Below, in pieces: positions 8,940 through 18,935 of a stretch of 64,000 nucleotides of DNA. Made by a program: the position numbers and the translations under genes. Below the pieces are notes generated by a model. It ran no database searches, was not told where the DNA came from, and saw only the letters and a list, made by a program, of their open reading frames with translations. This DNA comes from Bacteroidales bacterium (GTDB lineage Bacteria; Bacteroidota; Bacteroidia; Bacteroidales; Lentimicrobiaceae): positions 62,001 through 126,000 of the forward strand of contig JADJEQ010000016.1 of the NCBI GenBank assembly GCA_016709025.1, read 5' to 3'. The stretch's first letter is position 1, and every line of letters begins with the position of its first letter.

Positions 8940-11900
8940 TTATCGGACCTTTGACAACTTTATCATTTTACGATCATTCCCCTGGGTAGCAACAGCAACA
9001 TACATTCCTGTTTTCAAATCTTCGCCCACAGTAATAATTTCGTCGGGTGATAAAGAATTATATTCCCGGATCAGCCTGCCTGATAAATCACAGATCCGGA
9101 TTTGCACCAATTCCCTGCTATTTGTTAACAGCCTGAAATTGAAAGCAGCATTGGATGGGTTTGGATAGACCATAACTTCAAACCCGGCATTCACCAACAT
9201 GCTTTTTGTTCCACCGGTGAAGCTTACGGTATAATCTTCCACTTCACCCCTGGCGAAAGCCTCACAGGATGATGGAGCACTGCCATTCTTCATGGATATT
9301 CTCATCCTTGTCTGTCCATTGGCAGAACCAGGGATGCTGATTGTTCCGGTAACGACCGACTTCTTTTTGTTTGCTGAAAAGACATTTTCACCGGCATCGA
9401 GAAAATCACCATCGCCATTGAAATCGATCCATATTTTCCAGTATTCGAACTGGGAGCCACCGGAATAACCAGGTGTTAGTGTTACCGTGTTTGAAGACCC
9501 CGGCAATAGTTGAATTGTCATGTTGGTAAAATCTGAATAGCAGGATGCGCCGCTCTGATTTACGAAGGACGAGATATTTACGTTCCCGATCCATTCACTG
9601 GCATTGCTGTTGCCCTGTGATGCGCAGTAGGTTATACCCATGGCTTCGGTAACGGTGATATAATCAGGCCGTGATAAAGTTGTTGAACCTGCGGCATTGG
9701 TTGCCAGAAGAGATACGTTGTAAGTTCCTGCAGCATTGTATGTTACAACCGGGTTCTGAGAAGTACTGGTTGCAGGCGTACCTCCCTCAAATGTCCATAA
9801 CCAGGATTCAGGACTATTGGTTGACTGGTCGGTAAATTGAACACTTTCCCCAATAAGAATTTCAGTTGGACTTCCTGTAAAACTGACAACCGGGGGCTGC
9901 AGCACAAAAGGACTGATGAATAGGGTATAGTCCTCAACTTCGCCATAGGTAAACTGCTCGCAGGCAGTCGGAGCGGCATTGTATTTCATGGAAACACGCA
10001 TTCCGGTCTCGCCGGTTATTCCTGCCGGAATGGTAATATTTCCATAAACAGTGGTTTTGTTGCGTTGGCAGCAAATACCTGCTCTCCTGCATCGGTAAAG
10101 TCTCCATCTTGATTATAATCTATCCATACCCGCCAGTATTCAGCCCTTGTTTTGTTTTTAAAATCCAGGGGTAAGCGTCAGGTCGTAAGTGAGTCCGCTT
10201 TCAACCTCAATAGCCGGAGACCTGAAATCACCATAACCACCGTTCGCACCTGAGGTCTTTGAAAATGTTCCCAGGCTGACTTTATTGATCCATTCGCTTG
10301 AGGTGTTATTCCCAAGGGAAGTACAATAGGTTATACCAATCAGGTTGCAATCCAATGCATAATTCAGCACTTCATCTTCTCCGGCCCGGATGCCGGCAAT
10401 GGTGGGTCGTACTTCAAAATCCGGGATAATACCAACACGCTGGGTAGGTGTATAGTCTGGGTAATAGGTCCCTAATCCTGTGAAAATGGTATAAATATTT
10501 GAAGTCAGATAAGAAGTTGAAACATTCCCGTCGGCACCGGCGGTTTGGCTGCCGATTTTTATTGCTCCCGGAAATTGTTCCAGGCCCATGCAGGTATATT
10601 CTGACTGGCTTATTGTTCTTTCGTCGAATAGCAGGATAACTTTTCCTCTGTAAGGGGTTGAAGTACCTGAGCCTATGGTAACCGGCATCCAGGTTAAACG
10701 ACCGGGATATTCAGCATCTGGTACCGTAAATTTAGCGATATGGATTGGGGATGAATATAAGTAATTTACAATATACCACAGAGTTCCCTTTGGATAGTTG
10801 CGTATATCGAAGATGATCGCATCGGTGTTCCATAAGTCAGCAAACATGCCGGCAACCTGCGTTGTTTCAAGCCTGCCCATATCCACAATTCCGAAAGTGC
10901 ATATTCCATTGACAATGGTTTCTCTCCATACCGGGGTATTATCAATTACCAGGTTACCTGCATTTTCCAGGTTTCTGTTAAGCGTTGTTGTGTGCGTACC
11001 TGAAGAATTTTCTACAGTTATTTCAAAATCCCCGCTGTCTCCAAACATAATCATTACATTCAGGTTCCTTTCAATACCATCGTGATTTGATCCATGCGCA
11101 TGTTTTCTCAGGCTGTCGCGTAATGTATAAATGTTAACTCCATCGATCTCTTTGATGACATCCCCAACAGCTACATTCGTAACGCCTTGCAGCACTTTGG
11201 TTATCACCATTTCATTTTCAATATATCTTACAAGGAAAGGGGGATATGCCAATCCCCTGAAATTATTGTAAACAGGACTATAATAGCCTGCATGCCCATC
11301 GTTTATTCTGGTTCTGAACTCACTGAAAGCCAGGTTAAAAGTCAGTGCATCTGTTGAAGAAGCAATTTTTGGGATAAACTCTACCAGGGTCGTATCCCAG
11401 TTTTGATCCATTATCTTTTTATACGGAAAGAAATAGTGAACCTGGTTCCAATAACGGAACATCGTCAGCATTCTCTTTTCTTCACCGGGGAAATCTTCTC
11501 CGGTATAATATAAACTATCAGTATTAAACACAGGAGCTGGCGCGGCAGTAACATAAACATTACTTTGTGGCCTGAACCTGCTGGTAATTGTATTCAGATT
11601 TGCTCTTACTGCATCCGAAAGAAACGGACTCTGTATCCAACTCAGGTCATTGTTGTTGTTCAGGCTATCCGGAACGACAGGGAGTGTTACATTGCTTGTT
11701 CCCATTGTTCCGGCATTGTTTAGCATGTTTAAAAGAACTTCGTTAAATTCTGTGTTTGTCGCAGCGGTTTTGGCTGCGGTAACAGTATTCAACAATTCAT
11801 TATCCCAGTTAACAAGTCCTGCGGCTATCCGGGTATGATAATACTTCGCATGTCCCCATACTTTGCACAGGTAAAACAATCGCTCATGGTAAACGCTATC

Positions 11901-11984
11901 CGGTACAACCTGCGAATTAACCTGAAAAGCAGCTACAACCAATAGCAGAGAAAGGATCTGTTTTTTAATGATTGATGTTTTCAT
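8940..11984 (-). pseudogene. Secreted S41-peptidase-like protein with GEVED and PKD domains, two frameshifts
   Basis: Start ATG at 11984 (MKTSIIKKQILSLLLVVAAF, signal peptide). The N-terminal 550 residues carry a PDZ-like segment (VLQGVTNVAVGDVIKEIDG) and an S41-like core with DERTISQSEY and GSQTAGADGN. A GEVED domain follows (YCTSLGNNTSSEWI) and is broken twice: an extra T in the run near 10160, then a missing A near 10070. Reading through both joins EYWRVWIDYNQDGDF to YGNITIPAG and restores the fold. Next come a PKD domain (PVVSFTGSPTEILIG, about 9910-9650), a second GEVED domain and a T9SS sorting domain (VMVYPNPSNAAF). Both lesions are single bases in or near homopolymers, so the gene is probably intact in the cell. 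It is a close paralogue of the S41 half of the upstream gene at 12310-15291. Confidence 0.82.
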
Positions 11985-12266
11985 AATGACTTGTTTTAAA
12001 ATGAGAATACCTATTAAAATATAGATGGTAACGTGTAAAATTATACCCATAAGTCTGGCAAAACCAGCCCATTGATTGAACGGTAATATTGATTGACTAA
12101 AAGGCTTTTGGAGGATGATAAATGGTAGAATAATCCAGTCAGATTGTTGGTTATTAAAAGGTGATATCAGCCGAACCAGGTTTCACGGGGTGATCATGTA
12201 AGATAAATGATAGTCTTATCCGGGAAATGAAGATAATGGTGGAGGAAACTGAATCCACACATAACG

Positions 12267-12296
12267 AAAGAGGCTGCCATATCGGGCAGCCTCTTT
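12267..12296 (-). terminator. Hairpin terminator of the BNR-S41 gene
   Basis: Perfect 12-bp stem (12267-12278 with 12285-12296), 6-base loop, AAA/TTT at the stem ends. It lies 14 bases past the stop of the minus-strand gene at 12310 and may act on both strands. Confidence 0.8.
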
Positions 12297-12309
12297 GTAA
12301 ACTGTTGTT

Positions 12310-15291
12310 TCAATACTTTATCACTTTTCTGATCAATATTTCCTTTTCTGTTGTAATCTTTATAAAATAAGTTCCATCTATATTATCCGGGAAATTGATT
12401 TCACCTTTGTTTGAATACTTATCAAAAATTGCAATCCTTCTGCCAAAAATATCGATGATCTCAAAATGAATCGTCTGTGTGTCAATTGTTGCCGGTAATT
12501 CGTAATATAGTTTTCCGCTGAAAGGATTTGGGTACAGCAACACTTCTCCGATCTGAACACCTTCATTTTGGCTTACCAGTGAGCAATCCAGGGCATATTC
12601 AAGTACCTCGTCGATACCTGCTCTGATTCCTGAAATAGTGGGTTGAACTTCGATATCCGGAATAATGCCAACACGTTGTGTTTGTGAATAGTCAGGATAG
12701 AAAGTTCCTAAACCGGTTAAGTACGTTCTTATTTTCCCCGGTAAATATACAACGGTGACGTTACCATCAGCAGCCGCAGTGGTACTTCCGATTTTAATGG
12801 CTCCCGGAAATTGCTCCAATCCCATACAGGTATATTCAGCCTGACTCAGTGTTCTTTCATCAAACAGAATAATTATTTTCCCGCTGTAAGGAGTCGGAGT
12901 TCCTGATCCTATATACTCGTAAAGCCAGGTTAGCCTGCCGGGATAGGTAATATCCGGCGAGGTGAAATTTGCAATATGGATTTGATATGGATATATATAA
13001 TTCACAATATCCCATAGTGTTCCCTGCGGATAATTCCTGATATCAAAAATTATTGCATCTGTTTCCCACAATCCGGTAAACATATCACCTACCTGGGCAC
13101 TTGTAAGCTGGCCCATATCTACAATCCCGAAATGGCAGGTCCCGTCAATCAGCGTATCGCGCCATGCCGGTGTTGTATTCGTGTTCAGCAGGGTGTAATT
13201 GGAAGAATTCCTGTTAAATGATGTGTTTTTGATATTGGTTCCATCATCTAACTTTATTTGTGATGTACCTGAACTTCCCCAACTGATGATTGAATTCAAC
13301 TCACTTTCAATATATACATCGTTGGAACCATGAGCATATCTACGTAAACTGTCTCTCAGGATGTAAATATCCTCCCCATCGATTTCTTTTATAACATCGC
13401 CAACCGCTATATCAGGGTTCCCGGGTAGTACCCTTGTAATGATCATTTCATTCTCAATATATCTCACCTGGAATGGAGGATACCAATTTCCAACCCAGAA
13501 CTGGTATGTTGGGCTATAGAAGTAGCTATGTGAGTCATTAATCCGGGTGGTGAATTCTTTGAAATTTAAGCTAAATGTGAGTGCATCGGTTGACTCAACA
13601 ATTTTCGGGATAAATTCAACCAATGTGGTATCCCAGTTTTGGTCCATGATATTTTTATAAGGATAGAAATAATTGATAATATTCCAATAACGGAACAAGG
13701 CCAGCAGCCTCTTTGCTTCTGTTGGGAAATTCGATTCAAGATAATATAACTGATCATAGTCAAAAACCGGTTGTGAACCCGAACCGCCTACATAAATATT
13801 GGGCTGCGGTCTGAACCTGCTTCTGATGGTATCCAGCAATGTACGTACTGTATCCGAAAAAATATCATTTTGAATCCACGACAGATCGGTATTATTGTTC
13901 AGGCTGTCAGGCACTGTTGGCAAGGTTACTGTGCTGCTTCCCATGGTTCCTGCATTATTCAATATACTTCGCAGGGAATCGTTAAAACCGGCACCGGTGG
14001 GCGAAAATTTAGCTCCATGTATGGCTTTGAATAACTCATCATCCCAGTTGATATTTCCGTTGGCAATTTCGGTATGATAATACTTCGCATGGCCCCAGGC
14101 TTTGCATAAATAGAATAATCTTTCATAATATACACTGTCGGGTAATGGGAGATAACGTTTATAATACACTTCAATATTTCCGCCTTCAGTGTCGTTCCAA
14201 ACCACATTTATTGAGGAGCTATTAGTGCATACTGAAGCGCCTATAGATATGCCATTGCTGTTAGTAAGGCGCATTTCAGATCCCAGCCAGTTAATTCCGC
14301 CGTCCGAAGAGGTTTGATAATATATTTCCCATTGGCCATCACGCATCTCTTCCCAAACTACATTTACATCAGATCCGTTAACAGCACAATTGGGATATTT
14401 GGATGCGGCCGTGTTATTGGAGAGTCTTATCTGCTCTGTCCAGGTAACGCCCTCATCTGCCGAACTCTTGTAAAATATCTCATAATCGCCCGGATTCACA
14501 TCCTCCATCCAGACAACATGCACAACTGAACCAGAAACAGCAACAGAAGGGTCCCATGAAGAAAGGGAATTGTTTGTGATCCTTGTATCCGCTCCCCAGT
14601 TTACGCCTCCATCAACCGAACGCTTGTAGTAAATCTCTCCGTGTACGTCGCGATCATCTTCCCAAACAACATGAACGTTCATACCCGATGAAGCTACTGC
14701 AGGAAAGCCGGAATAGGCAACGTTATAGGTTAGCCTTGTATCCGGGTCCCAGGTTGAGCCACCATCTGCCGATCGTTTATAATATATTTCATAGTCTCCG
14801 TTGTGATCGCGGAAATCAGTCCAGACAACATGCACACCGGAGGCTGAGACAGCCATGGAAGGGAACTCTGACCAATCTACTGCATTTGTCAGCCGCGTAT
14901 CAGCACTCCATGTTGTGCCACTATCCAATGAACGCTTATAATACATTTCACCATCCCCGTCCCTGTTGTCTTGCCATACAATATGCACCACATTGCCGGA
15001 TACTGCGATAGAAACATCCCTCATTTCGGATGGGTTATTTGTCAGCCGGGTATCAGGTTCCCAGGTAGTGCCTCCGTCCGTTGATCGTTTATAGTATAAT
15101 TCGTTGTTACCGTCGCGGTTATCTTTCCAGGCAACATGCAGGGTATCCCCGTTGCTCGCTATACACCATGCATTGTTCGATGAGGTCACTGAACTGCCGG
15201 TGTTGTTGGTTAGTCTGACATCAGGCCCCCATTGGGCCAGGGCTAAATTCGCCAAAAACAGAGTTGCAACGAATAAAAAAATTGTTTTCAT
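12310..15291 (-). CDS. Secreted fusion: BNR-repeat propeller + S41-peptidase-like domain + T9SS sorting domain
   Basis: 993 residues. Signal peptide (KTIFLFVATLFLANLALAQ), then about seven BNR repeats with Asp boxes (STDGGTTW, SADGGSTW, SSDGGINW) over residues 20-380. A tight linker (YYKRYLPLPDSVYYERLF) leads into an S41-like domain (about 385-890) with a PDZ-like segment (VLPGNPDIAVGDVIKEIDG) and DERTLSQAEY. Ser816 sits three residues before the Glu, as the nucleophile does in CtpA-type peptidases. The position of the CtpA general-base Lys is Ala here (IGSTTAAADGN), so either another residue serves or activity is lost. The C-terminal VLLYPNPFSGKL to IRKVIKY is a T9SS sorting domain. The peptidase half is paralogous to 8940-11984, and the propeller half to the BNR pair at 858-3749. 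No frameshift. Confidence 0.88.
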   Translation of the reverse strand: MKTIFLFVATLFLANLALAQWGPDVRLTNNTGSSVTSSNNAWCIASNGDTLHVAWKDNRDGNNELYYKRSTDGGTTWEPDTRLTNNPSEMRDVSIAVSGNVVHIVWQDNRDGDGEMYYKRSLDSGTTWSADTRLTNAVDWSEFPSMAVSASGVHVVWTDFRDHNGDYEIYYKRSADGGSTWDPDTRLTYNVAYSGFPAVASSGMNVHVVWEDDRDVHGEIYYKRSVDGGVNWGADTRITNNSLSSWDPSVAVSGSVVHVVWMEDVNPGDYEIFYKSSADEGVTWTEQIRLSNNTAASKYPNCAVNGSDVNVVWEEMRDGQWEIYYQTSSDGGINWLGSEMRLTNSNGISIGASVCTNSSSINVVWNDTEGGNIEVYYKRYLPLPDSVYYERLFYLCKAWGHAKYYHTEIANGNINWDDELFKAIHGAKFSPTGAGFNDSLRSILNNAGTMGSSTVTLPTVPDSLNNNTDLSWIQNDIFSDTVRTLLDTIRSRFRPQPNIYVGGSGSQPVFDYDQLYYLESNFPTEAKRLLALFRYWNIINYFYPYKNIMDQNWDTTLVEFIPKIVESTDALTFSLNFKEFTTRINDSHSYFYSPTYQFWVGNWYPPFQVRYIENEMIITRVLPGNPDIAVGDVIKEIDGEDIYILRDSLRRYAHGSNDVYIESELNSIISWGSSGTSQIKLDDGTNIKNTSFNRNSSNYTLLNTNTTPAWRDTLIDGTCHFGIVDMGQLTSAQVGDMFTGLWETDAIIFDIRNYPQGTLWDIVNYIYPYQIHIANFTSPDITYPGRLTWLYEYIGSGTPTPYSGKIIILFDERTLSQAEYTCMGLEQFPGAIKIGSTTAAADGNVTVVYLPGKIRTYLTGLGTFYPDYSQTQRVGIIPDIEVQPTISGIRAGIDEVLEYALDCSLVSQNEGVQIGEVLLYPNPFSGKLYYELPATIDTQTIHFEIIDIFGRRIAIFDKYSNKGEINFPDNIDGTYFIKITTEKEILIRKVIKY

Positions 15292-16011
15292 AGCAAGGCA
15301 GATTTGGAATTAAATAATTGGAAACTCAGTAAAAATAAGAGAGTTATGAAGCAGAAACAAGGCCAATGTACAAGCGGTAAATTCTATTGAATGAAAGGCG
15401 GATAAAGCGGGATTAACGGTAATTTCCAGCTCTGGCCATATAAGAGCGACTTAAAAAAGAATGTGAATTGCAACAATTTCCAAATCGGGTTTTAACCATG
15501 TAGAGCAATTTTTAGTCTGTTTTTTATTTTGTAATTCTGTAGCGATTACCTGATAATCAGTCCAATATAATTTCGGGAAGGAATCATGAAGAGCTGTGAA
15601 TATACCCGCAATCAGCAATAATGGTGATAGGTAATCCCGTAAGGGTGAAAGGTTGAATAATAAAAAACGGATTACCTCCGGGCAGCCAGAGGTATTATAT
15701 TTCTATTCAAAAAAGTGTTTAACCCATTCGATCCCATAATAAAACAGGTTTATTCATATAATCCAAGTTATAATAAAACCCTACAGGTGTTGAGAAGCCG
15801 GATTGAAGATGTGGAAGGATGCCCTGGAATTATTTTTATGGGCTTTAAAGGTGAAAGGTACAACAGATTATGAAAAAATGCACACATTGAATAAAATATA
15901 TCTTACCAAAATGGGTAGCTATATTTTTCGATAATATGATTTGCCGAAAAAAAGAGCGCGACCCGGGAGATTCTAATACGAATCCCGGAATAAAGGGAGC
16001 CAATCTGAAAG
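15292..16011. other. Gene-free region between BNR-S41 and rubrerythrin
   Basis: About 720 bases without a credible gene; open frames here have no domain and overlap on both strands. Short stems occur (aggtaatcccgtaaggg near 15635; ggattacctccgggcagcc near 15670), but I recognise no RNA family. It should hold the promoter of the BNR-S41 gene. Confidence 0.5.
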
Positions 16012-16046
16012 AAAAATGCGCATCCGGAATGAGGATGCGCATTTTT
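16012..16046 (-). terminator. Strong bidirectional hairpin terminator after rubrerythrin
   Basis: Perfect 14-bp stem (16012-16025 with 16033-16046), 7-base loop, A-run at the 5' side and T-run at the 3' side, so it can terminate on either strand. It lies about 70 bases past the rubrerythrin stop. Confidence 0.85.
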
Positions 16047-16118
16047 CTTAATAATGAAGACTCTTTATTTATTACTTTAAGCCCACCTCCAGTTCGTTTA
16101 GCAGGTAAACTTTTTACT

Positions 16119-16697
16119 TCAATAATTCTCCTGCTTTTGTTCAAAGTAAGCTTGTGGATGTTCGCAGGCCGGGCAGTTTTTCAGGGCTTTTTTGCCTTTG
16201 TAATGGTATCCGCAATGGCGGCAAACCCAGATAATCTCTTCGTCTTTTTCAAACACCTGGTTATTGTTCAGGTTTTCGAGTAATTTTTTGTACCGTTTAT
16301 CATGTTCCAATTCTATGCTGGCAATCAATTTAAAAACACTGGCTATCCTTTTAAAACCTTCTTCTTCCGCTACTCTGGCAAATTCCGGGTAAAGCATGGT
16401 CCATTCTTCGTTTTCGCCTTCTGCAGCAGCTTCAAGATTTTCTGCCGTGGTGCCGATTTTTCCTGCAGGATAAGAGGCGGTGATTTCAACCATGCCCCCC
16501 TCAAGAAATTTGAAAAATGTCTTCGAGTGAGAGTCTTCCTGGTTGGCGGTCTCTTCGAAGAAGGCGGCAATCTGCTCATAGCCGTCGGCTTTGGCCTGCT
16601 TCGCAAAAATACGGTAGCGCCTGGCTGCCTGTGATTCTCCTGCAAAAGCCTTCAGCAGGTTCTTTTCGGTTTGGGTTCCTTTGATGGTTTTTTCCAT
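16119..16697 (-). CDS. rbr: Rubrerythrin
   Basis: 192 residues, the usual size for the family. The ferritin-like di-iron domain (about 1-150) has the glutamate motifs FAGESQAARRY, EETANQEDSH and IASIELEHDKRY. The C-terminal rubredoxin domain has WVCRHCGYHY and CPACEHPQAYF, the two CxxC knuckles for one iron. Rubrerythrin reduces hydrogen peroxide to water with electrons from NADH via rubredoxin, protecting anaerobes and microaerophiles. ATG at 16697. It is monocistronic: a strong terminator follows, and a repeat-filled gap precedes it. No PerR-like operator was recognised. Confidence 0.96.
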   Translation of the reverse strand: MEKTIKGTQTEKNLLKAFAGESQAARRYRIFAKQAKADGYEQIAAFFEETANQEDSHSKTFFKFLEGGMVEITASYPAGKIGTTAENLEAAAEGENEEWTMLYPEFARVAEEEGFKRIASVFKLIASIELEHDKRYKKLLENLNNNQVFEKDEEIIWVCRHCGYHYKGKKALKNCPACEHPQAYFEQKQENY

Positions 16698-16730
16698 GGT
16701 ATGTTGATTTAATAGTTCAATGAATAAGTT

Positions 16731-16980
16731 GGCAGTTGGCAGAATGCAGTTGGCAAAAAGTTCAGACAGCCAAAAAGTTTAATGGTTCAAGAGTTCAAAG
16801 GTTCAAAGGTTCAAAAGGTTCAAAGGTTCAAAAGTTTCAAAGGTTCAAGAGTTCAGTTGGCAAATAGCAGTTGGCAGTTGGCAAAGAAAGTGAGTAGTGA
16901 GTAGATGTTTTTCAAAATTCAAATGCTCAAGAGTTCAAGAGTTTCAGGTTTCAAGTTTCAAAGGCTACAGGGTGCAGGAT
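16731..16980. repeat. Short-period repeats: AGTTGGC and GGTTCAAA families
   Basis: Degenerate tandem words: agttggca at 16731-16755 and 16855-16885, ggttcaaa/gagttcaa over 16785-16855 and again near 16925-16980. No coding potential; the frames that cross it are artefacts of the repeat. Confidence 0.85.
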
Positions 16981-17000
16981 TCAAAAGTCAAGCATTCCAT

Positions 17001-17102
17001 CTCCCCATGCCCCATGCCCCGTGCCCTGTTGCAAGAAGGGGGGAAAGGGACGAGGACGACCAAATGCTCCATGCCCCCAGGCCCTGTCCTGGCCCTGTGC
17101 CT
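17001..17102. repeat. CATGCCCC / GGGCACAGG-type repeat
   Basis: Words such as ccccatgccccatgccc, ccgtgccctg and ctggccctgtgcc. The same words appear in inverse orientation at 47345-47580, with a shared tcgtcctcgt core. Confidence 0.75.
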
Positions 17103-17432
17103 TCATGCTATCCTCAATCCATTCTTTACGTTTCTTTCAGTCTGAAGCAATGTAACTTCGCCATTATCAGCAATAGCACCTAACACCAGACATTCACTCT
17201 CAAACGGACCAATCCGCTTGGGTGGGAAATTGACTACTGCAACGATCTGTTTCCCGGTCAACTGGTCTTTGGTATACAAATCAGTGATCTGTGCCGACGA
17301 TTGCTTCATTCCGTATTCACCAAAATCAATGGTCAGCTTCCAGGCCGGCTTTCTTGCTTCGGGGAAGTCTTCAGCTTTAAGAATGGTACCGGTTCTGATC
17401 TCAACTTTCTCAAAATCATTCCAGTTGATCAT
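17103..17432 (-). CDS. csaA: CsaA-like tRNA-binding domain protein
   Basis: 109 residues from the ATG at 17432 (MINWNDFEKVEIRTGTI); the frame opens nine codons earlier but the family starts here. It is a single EMAP/tRNA-binding OB fold: VEIRTGTILKAEDFPEARKP, YGMKQSSAQITDLY and the conserved VNFPPKRIGPFESECLVLG segment. CsaA in Bacillus acts as a dimeric chaperone linked to protein export, and the same fold binds tRNA elsewhere. The role here is inferred from the family only. The coding end abuts the repeat at 17001-17102. It is divergent from the S66 peptidase gene. Confidence 0.9.
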   Translation of the reverse strand: MINWNDFEKVEIRTGTILKAEDFPEARKPAWKLTIDFGEYGMKQSSAQITDLYTKDQLTGKQIVAVVNFPPKRIGPFESECLVLGAIADNGEVTLLQTERNVKNGLRIA

Positions 17433-17582
17433 CTCTTTGTTTTTAGCAAAAGTACACAAGCGGGTTAAAACATTGACAATGAATTGACTTAGAATGATTC
17501 TAAATTGAACCTGTAAATTATAGAATGAATGAACTCAAATGAAGTTTGATGGCGCAGAAAAGCATGGATACATGGGAAATTG

Positions 17583-17590
17583 TATCTTTG
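17583..17590 (+). promoter_or_regulatory. -7 box (TATCTTTG) of the LD-carboxypeptidase gene
   Basis: Matches the Bacteroidota -7 consensus TAnnTTTG, 18 bases before the ATG, giving a leader of about 12 bases. No good -33 TTTG at the expected spacing, so moderate support. Confidence 0.5.
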
Positions 17591-17608
17591 ATAAATTAAA
17601 TTCAAAGA

Positions 17609-18631
17609 ATGATCACTCCAGAGTTTCTGAAGCCCGGCGACAAGATTGGGATTGTAGCCACCGCCCGGAAAGTAACGCCTGCAGATATAGAACCCGCTGT
17701 AAAAACCATGGAATCATGGGGGTTATCAGTTATCTGTGGTGCGCATCTTTATGCTGAGGAAAATCAATTTGCCGGCAGCGATGAAATCCGTACCGGTGAT
17801 CTTCAGCAAATGCTCGATAATTCTGAGATTAAGGCGATTATATGTGCCCGCGGGGGCTACGGAACGGTCAGGATTATTGACAAACTCGATTTCACAGAAT
17901 TCGTGAAGCGTCCCAAATGGATTGTCGGTTACAGCGATATTACGGTCCTGCATTCGCACATTCACCGTCACTTTGGTGTTGAAACCCTGCATGCCACCAT
18001 GCCCCTGAACTTTCCGGCTGTTGGCAGCACTTCTACAGCCGTGGAAGCACTGAGGAAGGCTCTTTTTGGTGAAACGCCTGATTACCAGTTTAACCCTGGC
18101 CCACTTTCAAGAAATGGCCATGAAAGGGGATTTGTTGTCGGTGGAAACCTCTCCATCCTGTGCAGTCTTAGTGGCACTGCTTCTGAACTTGAAACCGAGG
18201 GGAAAATTCTGTTCCTGGAAGACCTTGATGAATACCTTTACCATATTGATCGCATGATGATGAACCTGAAGCGGGGCGGAAAACTCGACCGCCTTGCCGG
18301 CCTTGTGGTTGGTGGGTTGTCGCAGATGCGTGACAACACCATCCCTTTCGGCAAAACAGCCGAAGAAATCATTGCAGATTCGGTGAAAGAGTTTAAATAC
18401 CCGGTATTGTTCGGTTTCCCGGCAGGGCATCAGGACGAAAACCTGCCTTTATTCCTGGGCAGAGAGGCGGTTTTGGATGTGAACCCCGGGTCAGGCAGCC
18501 TGAGTTTTATGCAACCCAACGCCGTTACAACCAATCAGAAACTCAAGACAATGCTTAAACCGCTCGCTTTTATCCTTGGCTTTTTCGGATTGCTATATTT
18601 ACTCTATTCACTATTGCTAAGAAATACCTGA
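17609..18631 (+). CDS. S66-family LD-carboxypeptidase with C-terminal membrane helix
   Basis: 340 residues. LdcA-type enzymes remove the terminal D-Ala from tetrapeptide stems during murein recycling. Catalytic triad positions are visible: Ser109 in WIVGYSDIT, Glu in LFLEDLDEYLYHID, and His in GFPAGHQDEN. The usual family length is about 300, and the domain ends near FLGREAVLDV. Beyond it an extra segment (TTNQKLKTMLKPLAFILGFFG and onward) is a predicted membrane helix with a short basic tail, unusual for this soluble family. ATG chosen because GDKIGIVATARKV is the family start. It is alone on its transcript, with repeat DNA downstream. Confidence 0.93.
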   Translation: MITPEFLKPGDKIGIVATARKVTPADIEPAVKTMESWGLSVICGAHLYAEENQFAGSDEIRTGDLQQMLDNSEIKAIICARGGYGTVRIIDKLDFTEFVKRPKWIVGYSDITVLHSHIHRHFGVETLHATMPLNFPAVGSTSTAVEALRKALFGETPDYQFNPGPLSRNGHERGFVVGGNLSILCSLSGTASELETEGKILFLEDLDEYLYHIDRMMMNLKRGGKLDRLAGLVVGGLSQMRDNTIPFGKTAEEIIADSVKEFKYPVLFGFPAGHQDENLPLFLGREAVLDVNPGSGSLSFMQPNAVTTNQKLKTMLKPLAFILGFFGLLYLLYSLLLRNT

Positions 18632-18682
18632 TTCTGATGGATTTATAATATTTATCTTTCAATTGTTCAAATGAAATGCTCT

Positions 18683-18724
18683 GACTTTATGCTTTAAGCT
18701 TTATACTTTGAGCTTTTACTTTGA
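18683..18724. repeat. CTTTAAGCTTTATACTTTGA-type words
   Basis: Degenerate 7-base words (ctttaag, ctttata, ctttgag) also seen at 18878-18932, 39130-39163 and 57944-57990. Confidence 0.75.
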
Positions 18725-18832
18725 CACTCCGAATACATTGTCGACCCAATCCACAAACCGCACGCCCAGAGGGCAGGAACACAATTCGCCAAATTTAATA
18801 TACTGATAAACAATATTTGCAAATTTGCGAAT

Positions 18833-18932
18833 TGGTGTTTTGGTGTCCGATCTTCTTTTTTGACTTTTCGGAGCAGGCTTATACTTTGAGCTTTTAGCTT
18901 TATACTTTAGACTTTTTACTTTAAACTTTAAA
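18833..18932 (+). repeat. Dispersed intergenic repeat, copy A (about 100 bp)
   Basis: Contains an 18-base core at 18860-18877 that is identical in inverse orientation at 39167-39184. Both copies have a ttggtgt word pair on one side and a run of actttaaacttt words on the other. This copy ends four bases before the yraN start codon, so it forms that gene's leader. Confidence 0.8.
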
Positions 18933-18935
18933 AAA

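Noticed and set aside
15936..16283. Plus-strand open frame over the rubrerythrin 3' end
   Set aside because: It overlaps a strong terminator and the rubrerythrin gene, and shows no domain.
16785..16980. CRISPR-like look of regularly spaced ggttcaaa words
   Set aside because: Units are 7-9 bases and contiguous, with no unique spacers and no cas genes; simple tandem repeat.
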